Notes under the pieces: generated by a model
What the model was told of the DNA's origin: nothing
The model's database searches: none
The model's input: only the letters and a program-made list of their open reading frames with translations
Program-made: the position numbers and the translations under genes
NCBI GenBank assembly: GCA_016713645.1
Contig: JADJOU010000006.1
Span: 153,303-217,302 of the forward strand
DNA from: Bacteroidota bacterium
GTDB taxonomy: Bacteria; Bacteroidota; Bacteroidia; Chitinophagales; JADJOU01
Direction of reading: 5' to 3'
Length of the DNA stretch: 64,000 bases
In this document: in pieces, positions 53,490 to 63,167 of the stretch
How positions within the stretch are numbered: position 1 is the first letter of the stretch
How the letters are laid out: every line of letters starts with the position of its first letter

Positions 53490-53840
53490 ATGAACATCTA
53501 CGTTTCAAATTTGAGTTACAGCGCAACAGACGATAACTTGAATGAACTTTTTGCCGCTTACGGCGAAGTTACCTCAGCAAAAGTAATTTTTGACAAATAC
53601 ATTAACCGCTCGCGTGGTTTTGGTTTTGTTGAAATGTCTAACGACCAAGACGCAACTGCAGCAATCAATGCACTAAATCAAACTGACCACATGGGCAAAA
53701 CCATCAATGTCAGCGAAGCACAACCAAGAGAAGATCGTCCAAGAAGAGACTTCAATCGCGGTGGTGGAAATGACAACCGTGGTGGTGGCGGCGGAAAAGG
53801 CGGCTACAACAGCGACAGAAGAGATACAAAAAGATGGTAG
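53490..53840 (+). CDS. RRM-type RNA-binding protein, Gly-rich tail
   Basis: 116 residues. One RNA-recognition motif at residues 1-80 with RNP2 (IYVSNL) and RNP1 (RGFGFVEM). It is followed by a Gly/Arg/Asn-rich tail (RRDFNRGGGNDNRGGGGG...). Small RRM proteins of this layout are common in Bacteroidota and are thought to act as abundant RNA chaperones or sRNA-binding proteins where Hfq is lacking. Closed by a strong terminator. Confidence 0.93.
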   Translation: MNIYVSNLSYSATDDNLNELFAAYGEVTSAKVIFDKYINRSRGFGFVEMSNDQDATAAINALNQTDHMGKTINVSEAQPREDRPRRDFNRGGGNDNRGGGGGKGGYNSDRRDTKRW

Positions 53841-53857
53841 TATAACCGTTTTTTATC

Positions 53858-53888
53858 AAAAAGCCCTATCATTGATAGGGCTTTTTTT
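53858..53888 (+). terminator. rho-independent terminator after the RRM gene
   Basis: Stem AAAAAGCCCTATCA / TGATAGGGCTTTTT (53858-53871 with 53873-53886) with a minimal loop, then further T residues. The A-runs on the left arm also allow termination from the right. Confidence 0.92.
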
Positions 53889-54002
53889 ATGGGCTTATTC
53901 GCTCAAAGAACCTGCTATTTCGAACGAAATAAAATACCCCATAGTCTTTTATTAATTATAATTTTGTCCTTGAAGTCATTCGTTTCAATTTAATCCAATC
54001 TC

Positions 54003-55295
54003 ATGAAAACACTCAAAGCAATAATACTCTGCATGGCCTTGATACAAATGCCATCTCTTTTCGCTCAAGATTATTTGCACCGTTGCAACGAAAAACTCAT
54101 CGAAGTAATCATGGCTGATATATTCTCACCTCCAGTAGCGAGCAGATTACATGCATATCCAAATATTGCGGCATATTCAGTTTTATGCTATAAGGATAAG
54201 AGCTTGACACCCATGCATGGAATTCTAAAAGACCTCACCGAAGTGCCTGCGCCGTCAACGACTATCGACTATTCACTTGCCGCTTGTGAAGCTTTTTGCA
54301 TCGTCGCGAAAAAACTCGTCTATACGGAGAGCAAGTTTGATGCATTTGAAAATATAGAATATACGCAATGGCTGGCTGAACATAATCAGGACTCCACTTT
54401 GTATAAAAACTCGCGTCAATATGCAAAAATGGTGGGCAACCACATCATCGATTGGATGCTCAAAGACAATTATAATTATACCCGAACTTTAATTCGTTAT
54501 CAACTCACCGAGTCCCCAACAGCTTGGCGTCCAACACCACCCGAGTATATGAATGCACTAGAGCCCAATTGGCCCTTGATGCGCTCTTTTGTTTTTGATT
54601 CTTCAAATGTCGTTCGTGCTATTCCCGATGTACCATACAGCGAGAAGAAGAATTCTACCTATTATAAAAATGCCATGGCGGTCTATAATACTGCTAAGAA
54701 CTTGCAACCTGAGCAAAAGGAAATAGGCGTTTTCTGGGACGATAATGCCAATATCTCTAAATCCACAGGGCATCTCTCTTTCTTTATTCATAAAGCAACT
54801 CCAGGAGGGCATTGGATTCGAATTGCGCGAAAAGCATGCAAAGACAATCGATTCAATGAATCTCAAACAGCGACAGTCTATACCGCCGTCACCATTAGTC
54901 TTTACGAGGGCTTTATCTCTTGTTGGATAGAAAAGTATAAATCAAATGCTGTTCGTCCTGAGACCTATATCAATCGATTGGTAGACCCTAAGTGGATGCC
55001 ACTGATTGAATCACCGCCTTTCCCTGAATATACGAGCGGACATAGCGTTGTTTCTTCAGCGGCAGCAGAAGTTCTAACGCATTTGATCCCACAGCCATAT
55101 GCTTATATCGATAGCAATGAAATGGAATATGGCATTGCTCCTCGGTCATTTGCAAGTTTTAAAGCGGCAGCGGCAGAGGCATCAATTAGTCGCTTTTATG
55201 GGGGAATCCATTATATGCCTTCTTTGGATAATGGGGCTATTCAAGGAGCACAAGTCGCCGATTTTGTGCTTAAAAAATTGAAGTTGAAAAAATAA
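54003..55295 (+). CDS. vanadium-dependent haloperoxidase / PAP2-superfamily protein
   Basis: 430 residues with a signal peptide (MKTLKAIILCMALIQMPSLFAQ). Active-site parts of the acid phosphatase/vanadium-haloperoxidase fold: KSNAVRPETYINRL (Lys, Arg-Pro), PPFPEYTSGHSVVSSAAAEVL (S-G-H), and SRFYGGIHYMPSLDNG (Ser-Arg...His). Known relatives act on phosphates or as haloperoxidases; which applies cannot be told. Predicted periplasmic. A single gene with promoter region in the 160 bases upstream. Confidence 0.88.
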   Translation: MKTLKAIILCMALIQMPSLFAQDYLHRCNEKLIEVIMADIFSPPVASRLHAYPNIAAYSVLCYKDKSLTPMHGILKDLTEVPAPSTTIDYSLAACEAFCIVAKKLVYTESKFDAFENIEYTQWLAEHNQDSTLYKNSRQYAKMVGNHIIDWMLKDNYNYTRTLIRYQLTESPTAWRPTPPEYMNALEPNWPLMRSFVFDSSNVVRAIPDVPYSEKKNSTYYKNAMAVYNTAKNLQPEQKEIGVFWDDNANISKSTGHLSFFIHKATPGGHWIRIARKACKDNRFNESQTATVYTAVTISLYEGFISCWIEKYKSNAVRPETYINRLVDPKWMPLIESPPFPEYTSGHSVVSSAAAEVLTHLIPQPYAYIDSNEMEYGIAPRSFASFKAAAAEASISRFYGGIHYMPSLDNGAIQGAQVADFVLKKLKLKK

Positions 55296-55389
55296 ACTAA
55301 ATGTTAGATTGTTTTCTATCTAAAAGACTGAAATTAATCTATTTTGTCGTGGGATAAAATTATATTTTTACTCTTTAAAGAATCATGCT

Positions 55390-55914
55390 ATGATAAGTCG
55401 CCCTTTCAATCTCCACAAATGGATAGATGATAATAGAGAATTGCTCAAGCCACCTATAGGGAATAAGAATTTATATCCCGAAGGCACGGATTATATCGTG
55501 ATGATTGTCGGTGGGCCCAATGCGCGCAAAGATTTTCACTACAATGAAACAGAAGAATTGTTTTATCAAATCGAAGGAGACATTACGGTGACGATTCAAG
55601 AAGATGGCAAACCCGTGGATGTCGTCATCAAAGAAGGGGAGATGTTTTTATTGCCTCCAAAAGTGCCGCACAGTCCTAAGCGCCCAGCGAATACAGTGGG
55701 TCTTGTCATAGAGCGAAAGCGCGATGCGAATATGAATGATGGCTTGCAATGGTATTGTGAAAAATGCAATACCCCTTTGAAAGATTATTATTTCTATTTG
55801 AATAATATAGAGAAAGATTTTATTCCTAGATTCAAAGAATTCTACGCATCGGAAGAATCGCGCACCTGCAAGAATTGCGGACATGTCATGGCTACGGATA
55901 GCCGTTTTGTTTAA
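55390..55914 (+). CDS. nbaC: 3-hydroxyanthranilate 3,4-dioxygenase
   Basis: 174 residues, cupin fold. Iron ligands His...Glu in FHYNETEELFYQIEGD and His in LPPKVPHSPKR; C-terminal rubredoxin-like CxxC pairs (CEKCNTPL, CKNCGH) as in bacterial enzymes. It opens the ring of 3-hydroxyanthranilate with O2 to give 2-amino-3-carboxymuconate semialdehyde (ACMS), in tryptophan/kynurenine or nitrobenzoate breakdown. The next gene encodes the ACMS decarboxylase. Confidence 0.94.
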   Translation: MISRPFNLHKWIDDNRELLKPPIGNKNLYPEGTDYIVMIVGGPNARKDFHYNETEELFYQIEGDITVTIQEDGKPVDVVIKEGEMFLLPPKVPHSPKRPANTVGLVIERKRDANMNDGLQWYCEKCNTPLKDYYFYLNNIEKDFIPRFKEFYASEESRTCKNCGHVMATDSRFV

Positions 55915-55931
55915 ATTTAAAATCGTTTTTT

Positions 55932-56926
55932 ATAAAAACAATTGATATACATACTCATATCATCCCAGAGCATTTACCTCGTTGGAGCCAGAAGTTTGGC
56001 TATGGCGGATTTATCTATCTGAGCACCATAAGCCGGGCTGCGCCCGCATGATGCAAGATGATGTTTTCTTTAGAGAAATTCTAGCCAATTGCTGGGACCC
56101 CTCCATTCGAATTCATGAGTGCAATCAATTCAAATGCGATATGCAAGTATTGAGCACGATTCCAGTCATGTTCAATTACCACATCCCTGCGCAGGATTCT
56201 TATGATATTGCGCGCTTTTTAAATGATCATATTGCTGGAATATGCAAAGACCATCCAGATAAATTTATTGGCTTGGGGTCAATTCCAATGCAAGATACAG
56301 AATTGGCTTGCAGAGAACTCGAGCGCTGCATGACCGAATTGGGCATGGCGGGAATAGAAATAGGTACGAATATCGATGATATCAATTTGAGTGAACCTCA
56401 ATTCATGCCGATATGGCAAACTGCTGAGAAATTAGGAGCTTCTATCTTTGTGCACCCATGGAATATGATGGGACAAAAACAGATGAATAAATATTGGTTG
56501 CCATGGTTGGTGGGTATGCCCGCAGAATCTAGTAGAGCAATATGCAGTTTGATTTTCGGCGGTGTGTTTGAGCGATTTCCCAAATTGAGATTTGCCTTCG
56601 CACATGGCGGTGGTTCTTTCCCATCAACGATTGGGAGAATAGAACATGGTCATGCGATGAGACCAGATTTGTGTGCCATTGACAATCCAAAAAATCCTCG
56701 ACATTATTGTGGACATTTTTGGGTCGATAGTTTGGTACACGATCAAATGGCTTTGGAATTTCTAGTGCAACTGATGGGAAAGGATAAAGTCACTCTAGGC
56801 ACGGATTACCCATTTCCACTAGGCGAGAATGTGCCAGGGGAACTCATTCATTCCATGCCTTGGGACAATAAAACCAAGGAAATGATTTTGTGGGACAATT
56901 CCATGAAATGGTTGGGACGGAAATAA
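55932..56926 (+). CDS. nbaD: ACMS decarboxylase (amidohydrolase family), frameshifted and without a canonical start
   Basis: About 331 residues once repaired. TIDIHTHIIPEHLPRW (metal-binding H-x-H), FVHPWNMMG (His), and LGTDYPFPLGENV (Asp) define the ACMS decarboxylase branch of amidohydrolases. A coding-like start MKTIDIH would require ATG where ATA stands at 55932-55934. One base is missing near 56021 (CTGAGCAC for CTGGAGCAC), so the downstream frame 55982-56926 (EHHKPGCARMM...) is displaced. The enzyme diverts ACMS from quinolinate. Operon with nbaC. Confidence 0.85.
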
Positions 56927-56970
56927 GACGATTGAAATTTTCTTTAACTACTTTATAAAATTAACTAAAA

Positions 56971-57381
56971 ATGCTCGTAAAAATTGCCAATTATATTATC
57001 CCGACTTTCTTCTTTTTGTTTTGGGCGATTACTTTTTTAGAGTCGGCGATTTCAAAATTTTCAGACATCAAAGGGAATCAATCCTATTTTAAATCTGTAT
57101 TTGAAAAGACATTCATCGCGCCTTTTATAAATCCCACTTTTTGGTTGGTCGCTTCATTGGAAGTCATTACGGGACTATTGGCACTCTTGTCCATTATATT
57201 TTTGTACGTCGATGTCAAATTGTTTATTGTGTTAGCGACCTATACCAATATATTCATCGCAGCGCTTATTTTGATGTTGTTTGCTGGTCAGCGAATCGCC
57301 AAAGATTACCAAGGCGCATCTGGAATCGTTCCATACATAATCGTCGCTGCTTTGGGATTGGTCTATTTTTTTAGAGGGTAA
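56971..57381 (+). CDS. DoxX-like small membrane protein
   Basis: 136 residues, four hydrophobic helices, with the pattern of DoxX-family proteins (LESAISKFSDIKGNQSYF in the first loop, FIAALILMLFAGQRIAKDYQGASGI in the third). Possibly a quinone- or thiosulfate-related membrane subunit, but the family is broad and the role here is unclear. It follows nbaD by about 45 bases on the same strand. Confidence 0.7.
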   Translation: MLVKIANYIIPTFFFLFWAITFLESAISKFSDIKGNQSYFKSVFEKTFIAPFINPTFWLVASLEVITGLLALLSIIFLYVDVKLFIVLATYTNIFIAALILMLFAGQRIAKDYQGASGIVPYIIVAALGLVYFFRG

Positions 57382-58147
57382 TCATATGGTGGATTAGAGT
57401 AAAGACTAACAAATTGAATACAAAATTTTTTAATGTATAGATAGGCCTTCAAAATGAGTACGAAGTTCATAGCGAAGTAAATGACTTTTGTTAACGCTCG
57501 TTTTGCATCATGCGGACCTTATAGAAAAATGAATAATTCTAACTGAGAATGTCGCGTAGACACTTTTTTGTGTCAAAAGTATTTAATTTTTAAACACAGA
57601 GTTTCACAAAGTTATTGCACAGAGTTTCACGGAGTTTGCCAAAGAAAACATGCGTCAGCGATATGATTGCGCAAAGCGGGCCATTCTAGAAAAATAATGG
57701 GATTATCAAAAGTGACAATGAATCATAGCTGACTAAGTAATTTTAATAAACGCCCGATGTACGTGAGGGTGGGCCATTTTAGAAAAATGACTAAAGATCA
57801 AGGTGAGGATTTGTGCGTTAGCAGGCATTTAGCGATTTAGTATTTGCATTGATAGACCAAAGTATTTAAAAACTGTCGATAGCAGCAAATACCTTTAATC
57901 GCACTGGTCCCTACACTGTGTAGGGATCATTTTTATAACGGCCCTTGATTTCTGCTATGCTTATACTAGCGTATCCCACGCTTGCTTACTTTTTTTTTCA
58001 AGATCGCGAAGCCAATGAATACAATACTTTACAATTAGAATAATGAATAAAAAAAGTGAGTCGCCGAAGGCAAAAAGATTTTTAAAACATTCAAAGAGTA
58101 CCAAATTAAAACTAATATTTCTCTTAATTAAACGACATTGGTCCCAT
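57382..58147. repeat. gene-free region with long dispersed element
   Basis: Contains CACAGAGTTTCAC repeats (57594-57640), a short GGGCCATTCTAGAAAAAT block (57679), then blocks matching 46052-46300 in the same order (57771-58075), a GTCCCTACA..TGTAGGGA hairpin (57907-57925), and the module TATAACGGCCCTTGATTTCT...AATAAAAAAAGTGAGTCGCC shared with 40346-40497. The lipoprotein gene on the other strand stops at 58148. No plus-strand gene is credible here. Confidence 0.82.
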
Positions 58148-58963
58148 TTATTTTATCGCAACTTGGTAAGGACTGCCACTTCCAATCGTCAAGTAAACAT
58201 ATTCATCGCAAATGCCATCACCAAAATCGATGGATCCAAAATTGTCATTTTTAATTACGCCTTTCGAGATGAATACACAATCATTATTCTTGATAAGGGT
58301 TTCTATAATATTATAACTTTCATAGACTCCGTTACGCGCATCATCCAAGTGAATACTGCCTTTGGTATGAAAAACATCATCTAAAAATTCAGGGGTCTCA
58401 AATCCACTCATGACCGAGGTCTCCACTTCAAATTTGAATATCAGACCAATAGAAGCGGCATCAATTTCATTCCTGAAAGTCCAAGTTTTTTGAGCACTTC
58501 CATTTGCAATGGTTTCTATTAAAAGAGGAACCCCATTAAGTGTATTTAAAGAATTGCCGTTGATGGTAAAATCTTCAAAAGTCACTTCTCCGCGAAATCC
58601 TTCATCATAAAAATCGACATCGTTGTATTTAACAAAAACCTTCCCTTTGAATTTATGACCACTGCGCGTGCCCATGTATTCATCGGGGAAATCAATTGTG
58701 ATGATTTGATTCATGGAATCTTTGGTGACAATACCGCCGTCAATGCCCGTTCTTGATTCCTTCTTGAGGTCGCCAACAATCCCAGTTTCTATTCCTTGTC
58801 CAACAACGCGAAGTATATCGTCGACAATTTGAATACCAAATGCCGCATTTTGAGTATTCGTTATTTCAGATTCAGTTACCTTTTGGCAACTCGTAATATA
58901 TGTAGCGATAAGAATTACAGATAGTAAGCGTGAAATTGTTTTCATAATATTTACTTTTGTCAA
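58148..58963 (-). CDS. hypothetical lipoprotein
   Basis: About 265 residues from the preferred ATG at 58945 (MKTISRLLSVILIATYITSC); lipobox ITSC. The mature part has beta-sandwich style (NQIITIDFPDEYMG, FRGEVTFEDFTINGN, KTWTFRNEIDAASIGLIFKFEV) and several acidic loops. No named family recognised. A surface or periplasmic binding role is possible. The final part is overlain on the plus strand by a shadow frame. Confidence 0.75.
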   Translation of the reverse strand: MTKVNIMKTISRLLSVILIATYITSCQKVTESEITNTQNAAFGIQIVDDILRVVGQGIETGIVGDLKKESRTGIDGGIVTKDSMNQIITIDFPDEYMGTRSGHKFKGKVFVKYNDVDFYDEGFRGEVTFEDFTINGNSLNTLNGVPLLIETIANGSAQKTWTFRNEIDAASIGLIFKFEVETSVMSGFETPEFLDDVFHTKGSIHLDDARNGVYESYNIIETLIKNNDCVFISKGVIKNDNFGSIDFGDGICDEYVYLTIGSGSPYQVAIK

Positions 58964-59416
58964 TTAAAAAGTCAGCGATGAATATTTTTTGTTTGATTGA
59001 ATTGACTTTCAATTCATTGATTCATAATTAAAGATAATATCTTTTTGAAAAAAACAAATTTTTTTTGAGATAGCGCATTGTTCACTTAATAGGGGGATTT
59101 AGGATGTATTATAAAGTGAAATAGGCGCAATAGTCTGTGCGTGAGGGGGATTAAAATCTAGGATGTATTTGAGCATGGCAATATTTATTGCGAAACCAAT
59201 CTCAAATATTTCAACTATTATTAGAATAAGTAGAAAATGAAAAAAATAGGATTGCTAAAAGTTTTTTGTATACATTTGTATTGCGTTTCAAAGTAGTGAA
59301 GGAAGCTTAGCCTATATACAAGTATCCATTTTCGCACTTTTCAATCAAATTTTAATCAATCAAAACTTCAACTTTAAAAAGTTGCCTACCCATTTTTTAT
59401 AATAAACCAAAGATCT
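58946..59416. other. A+T-rich region upstream of rho
   Basis: Divergent region of about 470 bases between the lipoprotein gene and rho. It contains several A- and T-tracts and the promoter-like box at 59271; no gene-like frame was seen. Confidence 0.6.
59271..59278 (+). promoter_or_regulatory. rho: possible -7 box for rho (TACATTTG)
   Basis: TACATTTG fits TAnnTTTG; a TTG lies 16 bases upstream, slightly closer than the typical 19. It would give a leader of about 130 bases before the rho ATG, long enough for autoregulation by Rho itself. Confidence 0.4.
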
Positions 59417-61315
59417 ATGTACGACATTTTACAGCTCAATGAGATGATAATGCCTGATTTGCAAGAAATCGCCAGTAAATTAAAACTTAAAAAGACATCA
59501 AAACTCGAAAAACACGAATTGGTTTTAGCAATCATCGAAGAGCAAGCTCGACAAGGAGGACTCAATGCAGAAGCTGATGATAAGCCCAAGAGAAAGCGCA
59601 TTGTCGGGGAGAAAAAAGAGCGCATCAGCATAGGCGGTGACGATATCAATAAGCGAAATCCAGTCAATGAAAAAGGGGATGTGGTCCTTAGAAAAAAGTC
59701 TCCCATCGATATCAGCAATTTAGAAGTGGTTGAAATGCCCAGTGATTTAAATGGAACAAGTGAATTGAATGAAGTGGCAGAAGAAGCTGCTCCTATTGAG
59801 CAAGTGAAACCGAGAGAGCAAGCGCCTGCGCCATTCGAGCGAAAAGCACCTAAAATGGTGATTGAGCCATTGGAAAAAATAGAATTTGTAGAAGCGCCGC
59901 CAATCGATAAGAACTTTAAGCCGAGTGAAAAGCGCAACGAGCAAAGACAGAAGCCCAATCAAGAGCGCAACCAAGATAGAAATCAAGACAGAAACCAAGA
60001 TAGAAATCAAGACCGCAATCAAGATAGAAACCAAGATCAGCAAAGAGAGCGCAATCAAGACCGACATAGAGAAGGGGCGAATGGAAATGTAATGGATCAA
60101 AATCCAGATAGTCAACAGGGTGATGAAGAACAAGGTCAAGAAGAAGTGAGAGAGCACCGCAGACCAGAGCCTAAAAAGCAATCCTTTATCATGGAATTGG
60201 AAGGCGTGATTGAAGGGGAAGGTGTATTGGAAATGATGCAAGAGGGCTATGGGTTTTTGAGATCTTCAGACTATAATTATCTATCCTCACCAGATGATGT
60301 ATATGTATCTCCATCGCAAATTAGATTATTCGGTTTGAAAACGGGTGATACCGTGAAAGGGCCTATCCGTCCGCCGAAAGAGGGAGAAAAGTATTTTGCC
60401 CTTTTAAAAGTGACCACCATCAATGGCAAATTGCCAGAGGAAGTGCGAGACCGCGTTCCTTTTGATTATTTAACACCATTATTTCCAGAGGAGAGAATGA
60501 CGCTTTCTCAGGGAAGTACCGTCAATCAAACGACTCGAACCATCGATTTATTTACGCCAATAGGCAAGGGCCAGCGTGGAATGATCGTTTCACAACCGAA
60601 AACAGGTAAGACGACGATATTAAAAGAAATTGCCAATGCCATTGCTGCCAATCATCCTGAAGTATACTTAATTGTATGTTTGATCGATGAGCGACCGGAA
60701 GAGGTGACAGATATGCAGCGCAGTGTGCGCGCAGAAGTGGTTGCATCTACTTTCGACGAACCAGCAGAAAAGCACGTCAAAGTGTCTGCGATGGTTTTGC
60801 AAAAAGCCAAGCGTTTGGTCGAGTGCGGACACGATGTGGTGATATTGTTGGATAGTATTACGCGTTTGGCGAGAGCCTATAATACCGTTGCGCCTTCTTC
60901 AGGGAAAGTACTGAGCGGTGGAGTAGAAGCCAATGCCATGCAAAAGCCTAAACAATTCTTCGGTGCAGCGAGAAAAATAGAGAATGGAGGTTCATTGACC
61001 ATCCTCGCGACCGCATTGATAGATACAGGTTCTAAGATGGATGAGGTAATTTTTGAAGAATTTAAAGGAACGGGAAATATGGAATTGCAATTGGATAGAA
61101 GATTGTCCAATAAGCGAATTTATCCTGCCATCGACCTCGTGGGCTCATCTACTAGAAAAGAAGAATTGCTCTTGGGCAAGGATGTGGTTCAAAGAATCAA
61201 TATTCTCAGAACGCAAATGGCAGATATGAAAGCGGAAGAGGCGATGCAATTTTTAATTCAACACATGAGAGGTACGCGCAATAATGATGAGTTTTTGAAA
61301 ACGATGAATGGATAA
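59417..61315 (+). CDS. rho: transcription termination factor Rho with low-complexity insert
   Basis: 632 residues, about 210 longer than E. coli Rho. N-terminal Rho-N helical domain ([28 protein letters not shown]), then a ~190-residue charged low-complexity region with RNQD repeats, then the RNA-binding domain ([21 protein letters not shown]...) and the ATPase: Walker A QPKTGKTT, Walker [17 protein letters not shown], with Q-loop and R-loop regions. It unwinds RNA from RNA polymerase. Rho inserts of this kind are known in Bacteroides, where they drive condensate formation; the same here is inference. Confidence 0.96.
   Translation: MYDILQLNEMIMPDLQEIASKLKLKKTSKLEKHELVLAIIEEQARQGGLNAEADDKPKRKRIVGEKKERISIGGDDINKRNPVNEKGDVVLRKKSPIDISNLEVVEMPSDLNGTSELNEVAEEAAPIEQVKPREQAPAPFERKAPKMVIEPLEKIEFVEAPPIDKNFKPSEKRNEQRQKPNQERNQDRNQDRNQDRNQDRNQDRNQDQQRERNQDRHREGANGNVMDQNPDSQQGDEEQGQEEVREHRRPEPKKQSFIMELEGVIEGEGVLEMMQEGYGFLRSSDYNYLSSPDDVYVSPSQIRLFGLKTGDTVKGPIRPPKEGEKYFALLKVTTINGKLPEEVRDRVPFDYLTPLFPEERMTLSQGSTVNQTTRTIDLFTPIGKGQRGMIVSQPKTGKTTILKEIANAIAANHPEVYLIVCLIDERPEEVTDMQRSVRAEVVASTFDEPAEKHVKVSAMVLQKAKRLVECGHDVVILLDSITRLARAYNTVAPSSGKVLSGGVEANAMQKPKQFFGAARKIENGGSLTILATALIDTGSKMDEVIFEEFKGTGNMELQLDRRLSNKRIYPAIDLVGSSTRKEELLLGKDVVQRINILRTQMADMKAEEAMQFLIQHMRGTRNNDEFLKTMNG
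59957..60064 (+). repeat. 12-bp tandem repeats encoding RNQD
   Basis: Eight or so degenerate 12-bp units (AATCAAGATAGA type) encode (R)NQD repeats in the Rho insert, with third-base variation between units. Replication slippage can change the number without changing the frame. Confidence 0.9.
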
Positions 61316-61527
61316 TTTTATCCCGAATTACACTTTAGAGATTTACGAAGTAAATGAATAAAGTGTTTATGAGGGTAATTCCGATTTAGTTATTGTTCAA
61401 TCATTTTATTAAGTGATTGATTATAAAGATTTAATCGATTCCGCAAATTTTATTTCGGAATTTGGATTTGTCGAACGCAACCCTCGAATTCAAATCGTCG
61501 TTATGTATAGTATAAACCCATATTATC

Positions 61528-62058
61528 ATGAACCATTTATTTAAAAGCGCAGCGACAGTGGCCATTTTTACGGCACTATTATTCTCTTGTACAAAAGAAG
61601 AATACACCACTCAAACAATAGATCAAACCATCACGGCTGGACAAGAGTATTCAATTGCCCTGCCATTGACAGATGATCCATATATTATTATCTCCGATGC
61701 CAAGAACGCGACATCGAGCTATATCAGTAAAGATGCCAATGGCAATCCGATTTATGTATATACATCAAATGCAGGATTTGTAGGAACAGAAGCAATTGTT
61801 GTGTCGACATATCACCCAGAAAAAGGCACAATGGGAGAGCATCCACATCCTAAGCACGACCATATGGATAGACCGCTCGATTCTAATAAAGTGTGTGGAA
61901 ACAAGCCACTTGATTCAAATAGAGTTTGTGGACCGAAGCCACCTCATATGGGCAAAGGAAAACATAAAGGCAAAGGAAATTGCGATAAATCAGATACAGA
62001 AGATGACTATATCGTGAATATCAACTTGACAGTTGTAGAAGACCCGTCTTTGAATTAA
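61528..62058 (+). CDS. hypothetical lipoprotein with internal duplication
   Basis: 176 residues; signal peptide with lipobox LFSC (TALLFSCTKEEY). A beta-rich middle (SIALPLTDDPYIIISDAKNA) and a His/Pro/Lys-rich part (EHPHPKHDH). A 12-residue unit PLDSNKVCGNKP occurs twice in a row (PLDSN.VCG.KP). The His- and Cys-containing, positively charged part could bind metal, but that is speculation. Unknown family. Confidence 0.7.
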   Translation: MNHLFKSAATVAIFTALLFSCTKEEYTTQTIDQTITAGQEYSIALPLTDDPYIIISDAKNATSSYISKDANGNPIYVYTSNAGFVGTEAIVVSTYHPEKGTMGEHPHPKHDHMDRPLDSNKVCGNKPLDSNRVCGPKPPHMGKGKHKGKGNCDKSDTEDDYIVNINLTVVEDPSLN

Positions 62059-62091
62059 TTCTTTTTTTGTAGTTTAGTTAGTAATAATTTG

Positions 62092-62120
62092 AGGAGCGAG
62101 CAATCGCTCCTTATTTTTTT
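62092..62120 (+). terminator. rho-independent terminator after the lipoprotein
   Basis: AGGAGCGA / TCGCTCCT stem (62092-62099 with 62104-62111) with loop GCAA, followed by TTATTTTTTT. Also closes the gene at 62143 from the right less well. Confidence 0.88.
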
Positions 62121-62142
62121 GCATAGTTGCAATGCATTTATC

Positions 62143-63165
62143 TCAATCACATTCTAGCATCCATGTTTCCACTTCTGTGCCCAGCGGCACTTCAAATCCA
62201 GGGTCAAATTGTATATAATCCGTTGCCATTAAATTTATCTTTATACCTGTAGGAATGGCAGTTGTATTGCTCAAAGTGTAAGATTTTTTAAGCCCCCAAG
62301 TGAATGTGTTGAAATCGAGAATTTTTATAACATCGGTCGTACAAGCTTTTGTGAGGGTATAAACACGGATATAATCAATTAAAAAAGTTGCAGGATTATT
62401 ATAAGGGGTGATAGCTTGTGAAGACCAAGCATAATCTCCATATATACTGACCCAAATGCGCATACCTTCATTATAATGATTAGTCGGCTTTATGTTTTTC
62501 ATAATTAATCTATTATCTAAATAATGGTAAATATTATTATTGGACAATCGTCCCAGAGTTGTATGAAACTGACTAAACGTATTGGGAATATAGTATCCTA
62601 AACCATTATTTATTGTATTTCGACAAGATGGTGTTGAAGAATTGCAATAATGAATATTTGCAGTAGAAGTATCCTTACTTCCTAAATATTCCAAAAAATC
62701 AATTTCTCTATAATTAATGCATGGACTAGCTAAATTGCACTCACCGCCATTGCCTTCATAAAGCCAAAAACTTGAAGTTGTTGTTGTACAATTTAAAGGT
62801 AATTTATACCTAATTTCAAAAAAATTGTCCGGATAAAATAATTGATTTGAAATTATTTCTGCCCCAGTGCTTAGACAATTGCTGCCAACTGGCAAATTTT
62901 CAACACGTGATTTTAACTGGAGAAATCCGTTGTTTTCAATTTTAATAATTGAAAGATTCTCTGGCCGTTTTGTTAAATAACAATAATAATAACTATCGCC
63001 ACTATTTCCTGGCCCCCTCACGCTATCCCTAATTGTCCAAATGGATGCGCTAATTGAAGTGTCAAAATTATCCACTAAAATAGAAGTAAAGTTTTTGTTT
63101 TCAATTAATGATTGACCTATTAATTCATTAGTGATAAGGGCTAATACAAATGGTATAATTTTCAT
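62143..63165 (-). CDS. glycoside hydrolase family 16-like secreted protein with 3-coathanger-type tail
   Basis: 340 residues with a signal peptide (MKIIPFVLALITNELIGQS). YREIDFLEYLG holds the GH16 catalytic pattern E-I-D-x-x-E, with surrounding GH16-like jelly-roll strands (FFEIRYKLPLNCTTTTSSFWL, FLIDYIRVYTL). The C-terminal ~50 residues (MATDYIQFDPGFEVPLGTEVE...C) form a small beta domain seen in other T9SS-type secreted proteins. Expected to cleave beta-1,3/1,4-glucans or galactans outside the cell; specificity unknown. A second copy of the tail is at the window's right edge. Confidence 0.85.
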   Translation of the reverse strand: MKIIPFVLALITNELIGQSLIENKNFTSILVDNFDTSISASIWTIRDSVRGPGNSGDSYYYCYLTKRPENLSIIKIENNGFLQLKSRVENLPVGSNCLSTGAEIISNQLFYPDNFFEIRYKLPLNCTTTTSSFWLYEGNGGECNLASPCINYREIDFLEYLGSKDTSTANIHYCNSSTPSCRNTINNGLGYYIPNTFSQFHTTLGRLSNNNIYHYLDNRLIMKNIKPTNHYNEGMRIWVSIYGDYAWSSQAITPYNNPATFLIDYIRVYTLTKACTTDVIKILDFNTFTWGLKKSYTLSNTTAIPTGIKINLMATDYIQFDPGFEVPLGTEVETWMLECD

Positions 63166-63167
63166 AA

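Noticed and set aside
58043..58384. 113-codon plus-strand frame starting in the dispersed element
   Set aside because: It overlaps the end of the lipoprotein gene on the other strand and its start lies in repeat DNA; no domain recognised.
59747..60241. 164-codon antisense frame inside rho
   Set aside because: Its composition (strings of Leu/Ile/Val) is produced by the NQDR repeat on the other strand; rho itself is clearly coding.
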